Below the pieces are notes generated by a model. The model had not been told where the DNA came from. It did not search any database and saw only the letters and a program-made list of their open reading frames with translations. From an uncultured Eubacteriales bacterium (lineage in GTDB: Bacteria > Bacillota > Clostridia > Oscillospirales > Oscillospiraceae): a stretch of 15,212 nt of DNA. The stretch lies in NCBI GenBank assembly GCA_900547315.1, contig URGI01000049.1:1-15212 (forward strand). Reading direction: 5' to 3'. Each line of letters begins with the position of its first letter. The first letter of the stretch is position 1. Below are positions 6,789 through 13,180 of the stretch, piece by piece. Made by a program: the position numbers and the translations under genes.

Positions 6789-6797
6789 CACAGTGAC

Positions 6798-6826
6798 ATT
6801 ATGCCGTCAATGGCTCGGTTTGTCAA
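6798..6826 (-). promoter_or_regulatory. gntR promoter
   Basis: On the minus strand a perfect TTGACA (6826-6821) and CATAAT (6803-6798) are 17 bp apart. The predicted start near 6791 is followed at once by operator copy 1 and then the GGGAGGG ribosome site. Confidence 0.8.
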
Positions 6827-6846
6827 GAATATCAGTCCATTTCAAA

Positions 6847-6875
6847 TTGACACAAAACCGGCAATATGATATCAT
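6847..6875 (+). promoter_or_regulatory. promoter of the dehydratase operon
   Basis: A perfect TTGACA (6847-6852) and TATCAT (6870-6875) with a 17-bp spacer. The predicted start near 6882 lies just before operator copy 2. Its arrangement mirrors the divergent gntR promoter. Confidence 0.85.
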
Positions 6876-6883
6876 CCAAGCCA

Positions 6884-6901
6884 TGATTATTCACGGTGAA
6901 T
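6884..6901. promoter_or_regulatory. GntR-regulator operator copy 2 (dehydratase side)
   Basis: TGATTATTCACGGTGAAT, with the perfect inverted repeat ATTCAC-G-GTGAAT at 6889-6901. It is identical to copy 1 except for the central base. It overlaps the start of the transcript, a position suited to blocking initiation or early elongation. The dehydratase ribosome site GGGAGGG follows at 6908-6914. Confidence 0.8.
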
Positions 6902-6918
6902 AGATTTGGGAGGGAAAT

Positions 6919-8115
6919 ATGAAAGATTTAAAACACCTCATATATTTTGAGAGTCTCCTGGCCGACGCGAACAACGAGCTTGTCAAACAGGCCGCGGCGG
7001 ACGGCAAAAAGGCGCTGGGCTACACCTGCTATTTTGTCCCCGAAGTCCTGCTGAACCTGCCCGGCTGTTTCTCCGTGCGCCTGCGCGCCCCCGGAACCGG
7101 CAGCACCGACATCGGCACCTACTACATGACCAACAAGACATGTCCCTTCACCCGCAGCATCCTTGAGCGCAGCATCGAGGGTGGATACAACTTTCTCTCC
7201 GCGATGATGTCCTCCGAGACCTGCCAGATGATGCACCGCGCGCACGAATATTTCGACATTCTCGGCCTCGTGAAGCCTGTGAACCCCCAGTTTTTCATGA
7301 GCATGATGGACGTTCCCTTCGTCACTACGCCCGCGGCCTATGAGCATTATGAGGAGCAGCTGCGCAAATACATACTCCAGCCACTCAGCGAGGTCTACGG
7401 CATCGACGTCTCCGAGGCCGCCCTCCGGCAGGCGATAGACGAGCACAACGAGATATGCCGCATCATCACCGAGATCGGCGAATTCCGCAAGCTTGAAAAC
7501 CCGCCGATAACGAGCTATGAGTTCCATGTGATACAGCTTGTCAGCGAATGCTGCCCGCAGTATCTTGTGAAAGACATGCTCCGCGAGACTCTGGGGGAGA
7601 TAAAGACCCGCGAGCCTGACCCCAAGCCCGCGTACAGGGCACGTATCGTCGTTACCGGCTCTGAGGTCGATGATCCGGCCTTCACGAAGCTTCTTGAGGA
7701 CTGCGGCGCATACGTCGTCGCCGACCGTTACTGCTACGGCTCCCTCCCCGGCCGCGAGGAGATAATCATCCGCGACGGCGAGAGCGCGCTGACCGCCGTC
7801 GCCCGCCACTACCTCAGCACCAGCGAGTGCCCCCGCTTCATGAACAAGGAGAAGCAGGAGCAGCGCCGCCGTTATCTCAAACAGCTCGTACACGATTATC
7901 ACGCCGACGGCGTGCTGTACCTCCAGATGAAGTTCTGTGAATTCTGGAGCTATGAGCGCGTCATGGGCGTACATGACATGGTCGAGAAGGAGCACATCCC
8001 GTGCATCGGCGTCGAGAAGGAGTACACCATGGCATCCGCCGGTCAGCTCCGCACTCGGTTCCAGGCCTTTGTCGAGAGCATCGAGATCAAGAAAATTCAG
8101 GGAGGTAAGCAGTGA
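6919..8115 (+). CDS. 2-hydroxyacyl-CoA dehydratase / benzoyl-CoA reductase-family subunit (HgdB/BcrB-like)
   Basis: A 398-residue protein of the HGD-D family, the iron-sulfur component that removes water from 2-hydroxyacyl-CoA (or reduces aromatic acyl-CoA) by ketyl-radical chemistry. Recognisable parts are GYTCYFVPEVLLNLPGCFSVRLRAPG near the N-terminus, then TCPFTRS (Cys75), SSETCQMMHRAHEYFD (Cys102) and MKFCEFWSYE (Cys340). These three cysteines are the probable cluster ligands. The C-terminal PCIGVEKEYT..SAGQLRTR segment is also typical. The ATG follows GGGAGGG at 6908-6914. It is the first gene of an operon; its stop overlaps the next start (TGATG at 8113-8117), so the two subunits are probably made in equal amounts. 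Substrate cannot be told from sequence. The family is certain; benzoyl-CoA-type activity is less likely because no reductase accessory genes accompany it. Confidence 0.9.
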   Translation: MKDLKHLIYFESLLADANNELVKQAAADGKKALGYTCYFVPEVLLNLPGCFSVRLRAPGTGSTDIGTYYMTNKTCPFTRSILERSIEGGYNFLSAMMSSETCQMMHRAHEYFDILGLVKPVNPQFFMSMMDVPFVTTPAAYEHYEEQLRKYILQPLSEVYGIDVSEAALRQAIDEHNEICRIITEIGEFRKLENPPITSYEFHVIQLVSECCPQYLVKDMLRETLGEIKTREPDPKPAYRARIVVTGSEVDDPAFTKLLEDCGAYVVADRYCYGSLPGREEIIIRDGESALTAVARHYLSTSECPRFMNKEKQEQRRRYLKQLVHDYHADGVLYLQMKFCEFWSYERVMGVHDMVEKEHIPCIGVEKEYTMASAGQLRTRFQAFVESIEIKKIQGGKQ

Positions 8116-9638
8116 TGGCAAACGACGGAAAGCGTTTCATCAAGGGCAGCGGCATCGCAAAGCACCGCGAGTGGCGCGGCCTCAAGGATACATTCTATGA
8201 CTACACGCAGTGGGTCGTGAACCTCGGGCTGCTGGTGCAGTTCGTCGCAAAGTCTCCGGTGCGCATCATGCGCGGTATGCTTGAGTACCGCTGGCTCGGC
8301 TCCTACCTCGGCAGCCTGAACATGGTGGACAAATGCATGGCCGGTATGCGCGGCCCCGCTCTGCGCGTATCACACACGCAGATGCACGCCATCATGAAAG
8401 GCGCAACGCAGATGATCGCCGACAGCATGAAGGGCGACCGCCGCTTCGGCGACACGAAATTTGCAGACAAGTTCGTCATGCTTGAGCAGACCATGTGCCC
8501 CGAGATAATCGCCGGTTTCCCGAATCTCAAGGCTCTGCCGCTCGAAGTGCTTCAGGGGCTCCTCGGCACATACATGGATCAGAGTCTGGCACCGTTTTAC
8601 ATGGACGTCATGGAAAACGCTGGTCTGCCTGCCGACTCCTGCCGTCTCAGCGCGAACGCCGCCGGTGTTGCGATCAACGACGATTACCCCCAGATCGGCG
8701 CGTGCCTCGTCACGAACAATATGCCCTGCGACTCCTCGACCATGAATAGCCAGCTCATCGAGCGCCGCGTCACAATCCCCTCCATGGTTGCGGGTATCCC
8801 GATGCGCTGGGAGGACGCGGCAACAGATAAATATGCCCTCGCCCAGATGAAAGAGGTCATCCGCTTCATCGAGCAGAATACCGGCGAGAAGTTCGACGAG
8901 AAGGCGTTCTTTGAGATAATGAAGAAGCACAACGCCGAAGTACGCAATGAGTTTGAGGCGTGGGAGTACATCAAGACCCCGTATACGCCCTACGCAAACG
9001 TCATCTCCCCGCTGTTCCACGCATTCTATTTCACCTTCTCCGGCGGCCGCATGCCGTATATCGACAAGGCCGCGAAAAAGGCGCTGAAAATTGCCGAGAA
9101 AGCCTACCGCGACAAGGTCGTCAGCTTCCCGAACGCGCGCCATCGCATGATAACATGGGGCGGCCCCGGCTGCTACTATGTTGATTTCAACACTTGGGCG
9201 TACAACTGCTGGGGCGTACTGGTCGTGGCGCAGATGGACATGTTCTCCGGCAACGTCATAATGTCCGAGGACAACGTCAATCAGGCGCTTATCGACATTG
9301 CGCACAACTACGAGCGCGGCGTCATGCGCCGCCACCTCACCGGCGGCTACAAGCATCTGCTTGAGTTCTGGGATGAGGCTGAGAAATTCAACTGCGACAT
9401 GATACTCGTCTATGACGACATCACCTGCAAGGGCGCAATGGGTCTCGCTGGCGTTGTGAACGATCAGGCCAAGGAGCGCGGTGCACATCTCGTCTGGGTG
9501 CAGAACGATATGTTCGACCACCGCACCATAAGCCGCAGCTCTATGCGCAAGCAGTTCAGCGACTACATGACCGCCGTTATGCAGGAAGAGCCGATCGACG
9601 CAAGTCTGCTCGATCTCGACGATTACGAAGGGTGGTAA
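8115..9638 (+). CDS. 2-hydroxyacyl-CoA dehydratase / benzoyl-CoA reductase-family subunit, large (HgdA-like)
   Basis: A 507-residue partner of the upstream subunit and member of the same family. An N-terminal extension of about 170 residues precedes the conserved cluster region INDDYPQIGACLVTNNMPCDSSTM (Cys197, Cys205). Later come WGGPGCYYVDFNTWAYNCWGV (Cys353, Cys365), HLTGGYKHLLEF and LVYDDITCKGAMGLAG (Cys438). I prefer the ATG at 8115, eight bases after GGAGGT (8101-8106). A GTG one codon earlier is also possible. The ATG overlaps the preceding stop by one base. In characterised enzymes the larger alpha subunit gene precedes the smaller one; here the order is small then large. No activator with a GxDxGS-type ATP site is encoded nearby. 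The family is certain; the substrate is unknown. Confidence 0.88.
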   Translation: MANDGKRFIKGSGIAKHREWRGLKDTFYDYTQWVVNLGLLVQFVAKSPVRIMRGMLEYRWLGSYLGSLNMVDKCMAGMRGPALRVSHTQMHAIMKGATQMIADSMKGDRRFGDTKFADKFVMLEQTMCPEIIAGFPNLKALPLEVLQGLLGTYMDQSLAPFYMDVMENAGLPADSCRLSANAAGVAINDDYPQIGACLVTNNMPCDSSTMNSQLIERRVTIPSMVAGIPMRWEDAATDKYALAQMKEVIRFIEQNTGEKFDEKAFFEIMKKHNAEVRNEFEAWEYIKTPYTPYANVISPLFHAFYFTFSGGRMPYIDKAAKKALKIAEKAYRDKVVSFPNARHRMITWGGPGCYYVDFNTWAYNCWGVLVVAQMDMFSGNVIMSEDNVNQALIDIAHNYERGVMRRHLTGGYKHLLEFWDEAEKFNCDMILVYDDITCKGAMGLAGVVNDQAKERGAHLVWVQNDMFDHRTISRSSMRKQFSDYMTAVMQEEPIDASLLDLDDYEGW

Positions 9639-9640
9639 TT

Positions 9641-9796
9641 ATGAAATTCAAAAAGCTTATCATTGCCTTGCTGTCTCTCATTCCGGTGTCCATGCTGATA
9701 TACTGGTTCAATCTCGATAACAAGCTTTTGTTCTATGTTGTCCGCCCGCTGCTGAATAAACTCTATAACAAGCAGAAACGCGACGTAAAGCTGTAA
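9641..9796 (+). CDS. 51-residue small membrane protein in the dehydratase operon
   Basis: Reads MKFKKLIIALLSLIPVSMLI, then YWFNLDNKLLFYVVRPLL and NKLYNKQKRDVKL. A positive start is followed by one strong membrane helix (about 6-24), a shorter hydrophobic stretch (about 28-38) and a very basic tail (KQKRDVKL). It starts two bases after the dehydratase stop; the spacing, together with the purine-rich GGGTGGT (9629-9634) serving as a weak ribosome site, implies translational coupling. An intrinsic terminator follows eight bases after its TAA, so it belongs to the operon. The lysine-rich code and clean ends support a real gene. I do not recognise the family. It may tether the dehydratase or an electron donor to the membrane, which is a guess. 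Confidence 0.75.
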   Translation: MKFKKLIIALLSLIPVSMLIYWFNLDNKLLFYVVRPLLNKLYNKQKRDVKL

Positions 9797-9803
9797 TCAC
9801 ACG

Positions 9804-9834
9804 AAAACGACGAAGCATATGCTTCGTCGTTTTT
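9804..9834 (+). terminator. intrinsic terminator of the dehydratase operon
   Basis: A perfect 30-base palindrome (9804-9833) whose folded stem ends in a T5 run (9830-9834). The A4 on the left gives a shorter U-tract on the other strand. It closes the three-gene operon. Confidence 0.9.
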
Positions 9835-9899
9835 GACAATTGAAATATTTTTCTATCTGTGCGATTATAGTATAAAACAAGAATTTGAAAGGAACAGTC

Positions 9900-10475
9900 A
9901 TGAAAAAATACGCATTGATAATGATCGATATGCAGGGCGGCTTCATCTCCCCTGCCTCGCCCATCTGCATCCCCTCTGCCGCGGCCACAGTCCCCGCATG
10001 CGCCAGAGCGATAGACCTCTGCCACGCGGCTGGCGTCCCCGTGGTATATGCCACGCGTCATTACAGAGCGGACGGCAGCGACGTTGAAAAATGCCGCTAC
10101 GATGTCTGGTTCAAGGGCGGCAAGCCGCTTTCCGAGGAGTGCGCTCCCGAAATATCCGACGCTTTTCCGCCGGAATTCATCGTTCTGCCGCAGGACTACT
10201 GCATAGTCAAGCCGCGCTTCTCCGCGTTTTTTCATACGCAGGTAGACCTGATACTGCGCAGGCTGGGCGTGGATACTGTGATCCTCGCCGGAACAACCAC
10301 GCCGAACTGCATCCGCAGCAGCTGCTACGACGCGCTTTCGCTCGACTATGACGTCGTCGTCCTTTCGGACTGCACATCGTCCGTGACCGACGAGGTGCAG
10401 CGTGCAAATCTTGAGGATATGGCGCGCATCGGGGCAAAGATCTGCACCGTTGACGAGCTGAGCAGCCTTATATAA
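9900..10475 (+). CDS. isochorismatase-family cysteine hydrolase
   Basis: A 191-residue cytosolic hydrolase of the isochorismatase/nicotinamidase fold, which cleaves amide or related bonds in small metabolites. The catalytic triad is visible: Asp10 in IMIDMQGGF, Lys104 in IVKPRFSAFF and Cys137 in AGTTTPNCIRSS, the last in the usual cis-peptide context. DVVVLSDCTSS and EVQRANLEDM are standard C-terminal parts. I chose the ATG at 9900 behind GAAAGGA (9887-9893); an in-frame TTG at 9885 lies within that ribosome site and is rejected. The gene stands alone after a terminator. TTGAAA (9840-9845) and TATAGT (9866-9871) are promoter-like, but their 20-bp spacing is poor. It ends five bases from a convergent gene with no clear terminator. 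Substrate is undetermined. Confidence 0.92.
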   Translation: MKKYALIMIDMQGGFISPASPICIPSAAATVPACARAIDLCHAAGVPVVYATRHYRADGSDVEKCRYDVWFKGGKPLSEECAPEISDAFPPEFIVLPQDYCIVKPRFSAFFHTQVDLILRRLGVDTVILAGTTTPNCIRSSCYDALSLDYDVVVLSDCTSSVTDEVQRANLEDMARIGAKICTVDELSSLI

Positions 10476-10480
10476 GTCCG

Positions 10481-10831
10481 TCAGCTCTCGGCAAGATACA
10501 CGCTCGCCTCGACCGACGGCAGCAGCTCATCGGTTTTCACAAGCTCCTCAATGCGCTCCGCCGTGATGATCCCGCAGTCGGCAAGCGGGGACTTTCCGCC
10601 GTTGAACGCGCCCATCATCACCGACGGCTTATCGACAGGCAGAATTCTCCGCCCGTCCTCGCATATGAGGTAAAGCCTGTATATCACATCGCGCCCGCTG
10701 GTGGCGTGGAGCGCCTGCTGGCCTATCAGCGGGAACATCTGCGTGAACTGCTCCTCCTGCGAGCACTCCAGCAGATACATCTCCCCTGCTTTCGCGGGCT
10801 GTCTGCCGACCCATTTCCTATATATCCGCAT
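10481..10831 (-). CDS. uncharacterised 116-residue protein
   Basis: Begins MRIYRKWVGRQPAKAGEMYL. A hydrophilic, acidic-ended small protein with no signal peptide, membrane helix or motif I recognise. Phrases such as RDVIYRLYLICEDGRRILPVDKPSVMMG suggest a compact alpha/beta domain. The ATG at 10831 has a good GGAGGG ribosome site at 10840-10845; a longer frame from 10897 would lack one. Codon use resembles its neighbours, supporting a real gene. It is convergent with the isochorismatase-like gene. No function is proposed. Confidence 0.7.
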   Translation of the reverse strand: MRIYRKWVGRQPAKAGEMYLLECSQEEQFTQMFPLIGQQALHATSGRDVIYRLYLICEDGRRILPVDKPSVMMGAFNGGKSPLADCGIITAERIEELVKTDELLPSVEASVYLAES

Positions 10832-10856
10832 TCGTTGCCCTCCAATCTTTGGATAA

Positions 10857-10885
10857 AGCGTAACACTGCGGCGGCAAAGAGTCAA
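10857..10885 (-). promoter_or_regulatory. weak candidate promoter for the 116-residue protein
   Basis: On the minus strand TTGACT (10885-10880) is followed after 17 bp by TACGCT (10862-10857), a poor -10 with three of six consensus bases. It lies just upstream of the ribosome site at 10840-10845. Confidence 0.3.
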
Positions 10886-10977
10886 TGTTTTTATCAAAGT
10901 GCCTCCGGATAAGCTGTGCTCGGTGCGGATATATAGTTGTTATGTAAACCGTTTGCAGGTCTCAAGAGGTTGATACC

Positions 10978-11706
10978 ATGAAACGAATACTTCCGCTCTG
11001 CATAATTGTTCTTGTGTGCGCTGCCGCGATACTGCTCGCGGCCAATGTGCTCGTCGGCGTCAGATCCGATGCGAAGCAGACTGAGCCGCAGGCTGACACG
11101 AATGTCAATGCCACCCCCGCTCAAGCCGGTGCACCGGCGGACAGCATTTCCGAAGAAACCGAGCTGTTCGCGTCGCTCTCATCCGCAGCGGTGGAGCAGG
11201 CGTATAAAACCGCGGGCGGATACAAGGAGCTTTATCTTAAGCTCTTCTCCGGCAGCGGGCTGAATCTCACTCAGGACGAGATCGCTCCGCTGGCCGCGCG
11301 GCTCGGCGAGCTTGGCTGCTGCGCGTTGGCGCTCAATTGCAGCATTGATATGACGAATCCGGCGCTGCTCAATGACTTTTTCGCCGCCGTTGACGAGGGC
11401 CGCGACGCGGATATTGCAATATACGAGCTGTGCCCTGACGCTGGCTTCCTTTGCCACACGCTGCACTTCCGCGGCGGCAAATATTATCTCACGCGGACGC
11501 GGCTCGCGTGGCAGCATGGCAGCTCCGCACTTCAGGGCGAGACGCCCACGGTGACATATTCGGAGACCTATGCTCTCACCGAGCTTTACGTCGAGGATGT
11601 CCGCCTGTGCTATGACTATTATATTCCGGACAATCCCCCAGGCACACGCCACGACGGCCACATAGAGACCTTCTCGTCGATATATATCGGACAACCATCC
11701 GGCTGA
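10978..11706 (+). CDS. membrane-anchored hypothetical protein, DUF6070-like
   Basis: A 242-residue protein with a basic start and one hydrophobic helix (about 5-26), then a low-complexity Thr/Ala/Pro linker (about 30-60) and an extracytoplasmic domain. The domain layout (LTQDEI..LAARLGELG, then SIDMTNPALLNDFFAAVDEG, a GF..H.L.F.GGKYYLT segment, W and Y.E.Y) resembles, from memory, the DUF6070 family of Firmicutes. I cannot confirm that here. Cys14 is not in a good lipobox, so a signal anchor is more likely than a lipoprotein. AAGAGGT at 10964-10970 is the ribosome site. Its stop codon forms the loop of its own terminator. Role unknown. Confidence 0.8.
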   Translation: MKRILPLCIIVLVCAAAILLAANVLVGVRSDAKQTEPQADTNVNATPAQAGAPADSISEETELFASLSSAAVEQAYKTAGGYKELYLKLFSGSGLNLTQDEIAPLAARLGELGCCALALNCSIDMTNPALLNDFFAAVDEGRDADIAIYELCPDAGFLCHTLHFRGGKYYLTRTRLAWQHGSSALQGETPTVTYSETYALTELYVEDVRLCYDYYIPDNPPGTRHDGHIETFSSIYIGQPSG

Positions 11707-11719
11707 GCCGGATGGTTTT
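11693..11719 (+). terminator. intrinsic terminator overlapping the end of the DUF6070-like gene
   Basis: Eleven-base perfect arms (11693-11703 and 11707-11717) with the TGA stop codon as the three-base loop, followed by a T4 run (11716-11719). The last four codons form the left arm. Confidence 0.85.
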
Positions 11720-11726
11720 GACTGGC

Positions 11727-11762
11727 AAAAAATCGGGCGTACTTTTGCAGTACGCCCGATTT
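11727..11762 (-). terminator. intrinsic terminator of the capA-like gene
   Basis: Fourteen-base perfect arms (11730-11743 and 11749-11762) around a five-base loop, preceded on the plus strand by A6 (11727-11732), which is a U-tract for minus-strand RNA. It begins 15 bases beyond the stop of the capA-like gene. With the hairpin at 11693-11719 it makes a back-to-back pair for the convergent genes. Confidence 0.9.
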
Positions 11763-11776
11763 ATCAAATTATTATA

Positions 11777-12943
11777 TCAGCCCCAGGCACTGTACCACGC
11801 GCTGTAATCCTTGTTTGCGTTCTCCCAGCCAGAATTCATATCCAGCTTGCTCAGTACGCGCTTGTAGCCCTCGTTGTCCTCCGGATACGGGGTCGGCTTA
11901 TAGTCGTTATATCCGACGCCGCCGCTCATATTCGAACTGACGCAGCACGGTATGGCATCATAGCCCTCGGTCGTGATGCTGCCGTCAAGGTCGCGCTTGA
12001 TCGTAACCTGAATAATCGCGGTGTCCTGATCCGTGGGCTGGGTGTTTCCGCCGAAGCTCCAGTTGCCGACACTGTACATGATTATGCCGCCGTTATACTC
12101 GACGATCGGCCCGAGGACATGCGGATGCGTGCCATAGATGAGATCGGCTCCCGCGTCGATGCAGGCCTGCGCGAGGTCTATCATCTTCTGAGTCGGCTTA
12201 TAATACAGCTCCTTACCCCAGTGGAAAGCCATGACGATATACTCTGCGCCGTCGGCTTTCATCTGATTTATCGCATTCACACATTCATCCGTTGTCGGGA
12301 CAAAGTAACCGTCGTTAATATTGAAGCCGCAGTAGATGCCGATCTTTATGCCATTCTTAGTCGTGACTACCTGCGCCTGACCGACCTTGCCGTAGGGCAG
12401 GCCGGCGTTATCCAGCGTCGCATATGTATCCTCAACGCCCTTATCACCGAAGTCGTTGAGGTGGTTGTTCGCCGTTGTGACGAAATCTACCCCGCCCTCA
12501 AGCAGGATGTTTACATACGACGTGGGCGCGCGGAAATAGAACGTGGGGTATCCGACCGGAGACAGGCTTCTGTCAGAGAAAGTGCATTCAAGGTTTGCAA
12601 AGGTATATTCATCGTCGGCGAAGTACTGAACGGTATTTGCGAAGGGATAAGCGTAGTCATCCCCCACCTTATTGAAGTAATCCTGCGTATTCTGGTGCGG
12701 CGCAAGGGTGCAGTCGCCGATGAAGGACAGGGTGAAATACTCCGGAGTGGGTTCCGGCGTCGGGGTAGGAGTCGGCGTCGGGGTTGCTTCAGGCTCCGCG
12801 CTCTGCTCCACGGGCGGCGTCACGTCATCCGGCACGTTCACCGTGGGGTTGTACTCCGGCTGCGACACTCTGGCCAGCAGCGTAAACCAGAAAACTACCA
12901 GCAAAATCGTCAGTAATCCAACGTTTACAAAAATCTTTTTCAT
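11777..12943 (-). CDS. CapA-family (poly-gamma-glutamate synthesis type) surface metallophosphoesterase-like protein
   Basis: A 388-residue protein anchored outside the membrane: signal anchor at about 4-24, then a Thr-Pro linker (TPTPTPTPTPEPTPE, about 54-68), then a calcineurin-like CapA domain. Metal-site motifs are seen in order: SFIGDCTL (about 73-80), FANLECT (115-121), TANNHLNDFGDKG (157-169), FHWGKE (240-245), GTHPHVLG (271-278) and YSVGNWSF (290-297). CapA proteins belong to capsule or poly-gamma-glutamate export systems, but no capB, capC or capE gene is nearby. Many stand-alone clostridial members have unknown targets, so the capsule role is not established here. The start ATG at 12943 has a modest GAGG ribosome site (12951-12954) and a TATAAT promoter further upstream. 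Confidence 0.88.
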   Translation of the reverse strand: MKKIFVNVGLLTILLVVFWFTLLARVSQPEYNPTVNVPDDVTPPVEQSAEPEATPTPTPTPTPEPTPEYFTLSFIGDCTLAPHQNTQDYFNKVGDDYAYPFANTVQYFADDEYTFANLECTFSDRSLSPVGYPTFYFRAPTSYVNILLEGGVDFVTTANNHLNDFGDKGVEDTYATLDNAGLPYGKVGQAQVVTTKNGIKIGIYCGFNINDGYFVPTTDECVNAINQMKADGAEYIVMAFHWGKELYYKPTQKMIDLAQACIDAGADLIYGTHPHVLGPIVEYNGGIIMYSVGNWSFGGNTQPTDQDTAIIQVTIKRDLDGSITTEGYDAIPCCVSSNMSGGVGYNDYKPTPYPEDNEGYKRVLSKLDMNSGWENANKDYSAWYSAWG

Positions 12944-12976
12944 TTTCTAACCTCAACCAACAAATAAAGCCTATAC

Positions 12977-13005
12977 ATTATAATGAAATCTCGACAATAA
13001 AGCAA
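12977..13005 (-). promoter_or_regulatory. candidate promoter of the capA-like gene
   Basis: On the minus strand TTGCTT (13005-13000) and a perfect TATAAT (12982-12977) are 17 bp apart, about 34 bases upstream of the ATG. Apart from this and the hppA terminator, I see nothing else in the 237-base gap at 12944-13180. Confidence 0.6.
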
Positions 13006-13112
13006 GTGTCTCAAGCCGCGATTTTTCAAATTAATATAACTTAAGAATTACGCCTGTCCTCCGCATAAGCCTATGCCGCGCAGCGTCAAATAATTCGCCG
13101 CACCCCGCCGCG

Positions 13113-13144
13113 AAAAAAATGCGCCCCGAATAAATTCGGGGCGC
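13113..13144 (-). terminator. intrinsic terminator of hppA
   Basis: Ten-base GC-rich arms (13121-13130 and 13135-13144) around the loop TAAA, with A7 at 13113-13119 giving a U-tract on the minus-strand transcript. It begins 36 bases past the hppA stop. Confidence 0.88.
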
Positions 13145-13180
13145 TGCGCTAAGGAAAGGGATAAGGTAGGGTGTCAATTA

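Noticed and set aside
6769..6792. A CRP-like site (TGTGA...TCACA) in the gntR promoter region
   Set aside because: The half-sites are 14 bases apart instead of 6, and the ATTCACNGTGAAT repeat explains the sequence better.
8112..8114. GTG as the start of the large dehydratase subunit
   Set aside because: The adjacent ATG at 8115 has ideal spacing to GGAGGT and forms the TGATG overlap. The difference is only one residue.
9833..9871. TTGACA after the operon terminator paired with TATAGT as the isochorismatase promoter
   Set aside because: The spacer is 27 bp, too long for a sigma-70 promoter, and part of the TTGACA lies in the terminator T-run.
12740..12800. A tandem DNA repeat in the capA-like gene
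   Set aside because: It simply encodes the Thr-Pro linker of the protein. Low-complexity linkers of this kind are common in anchored surface proteins, and there is no sign of a separate element.
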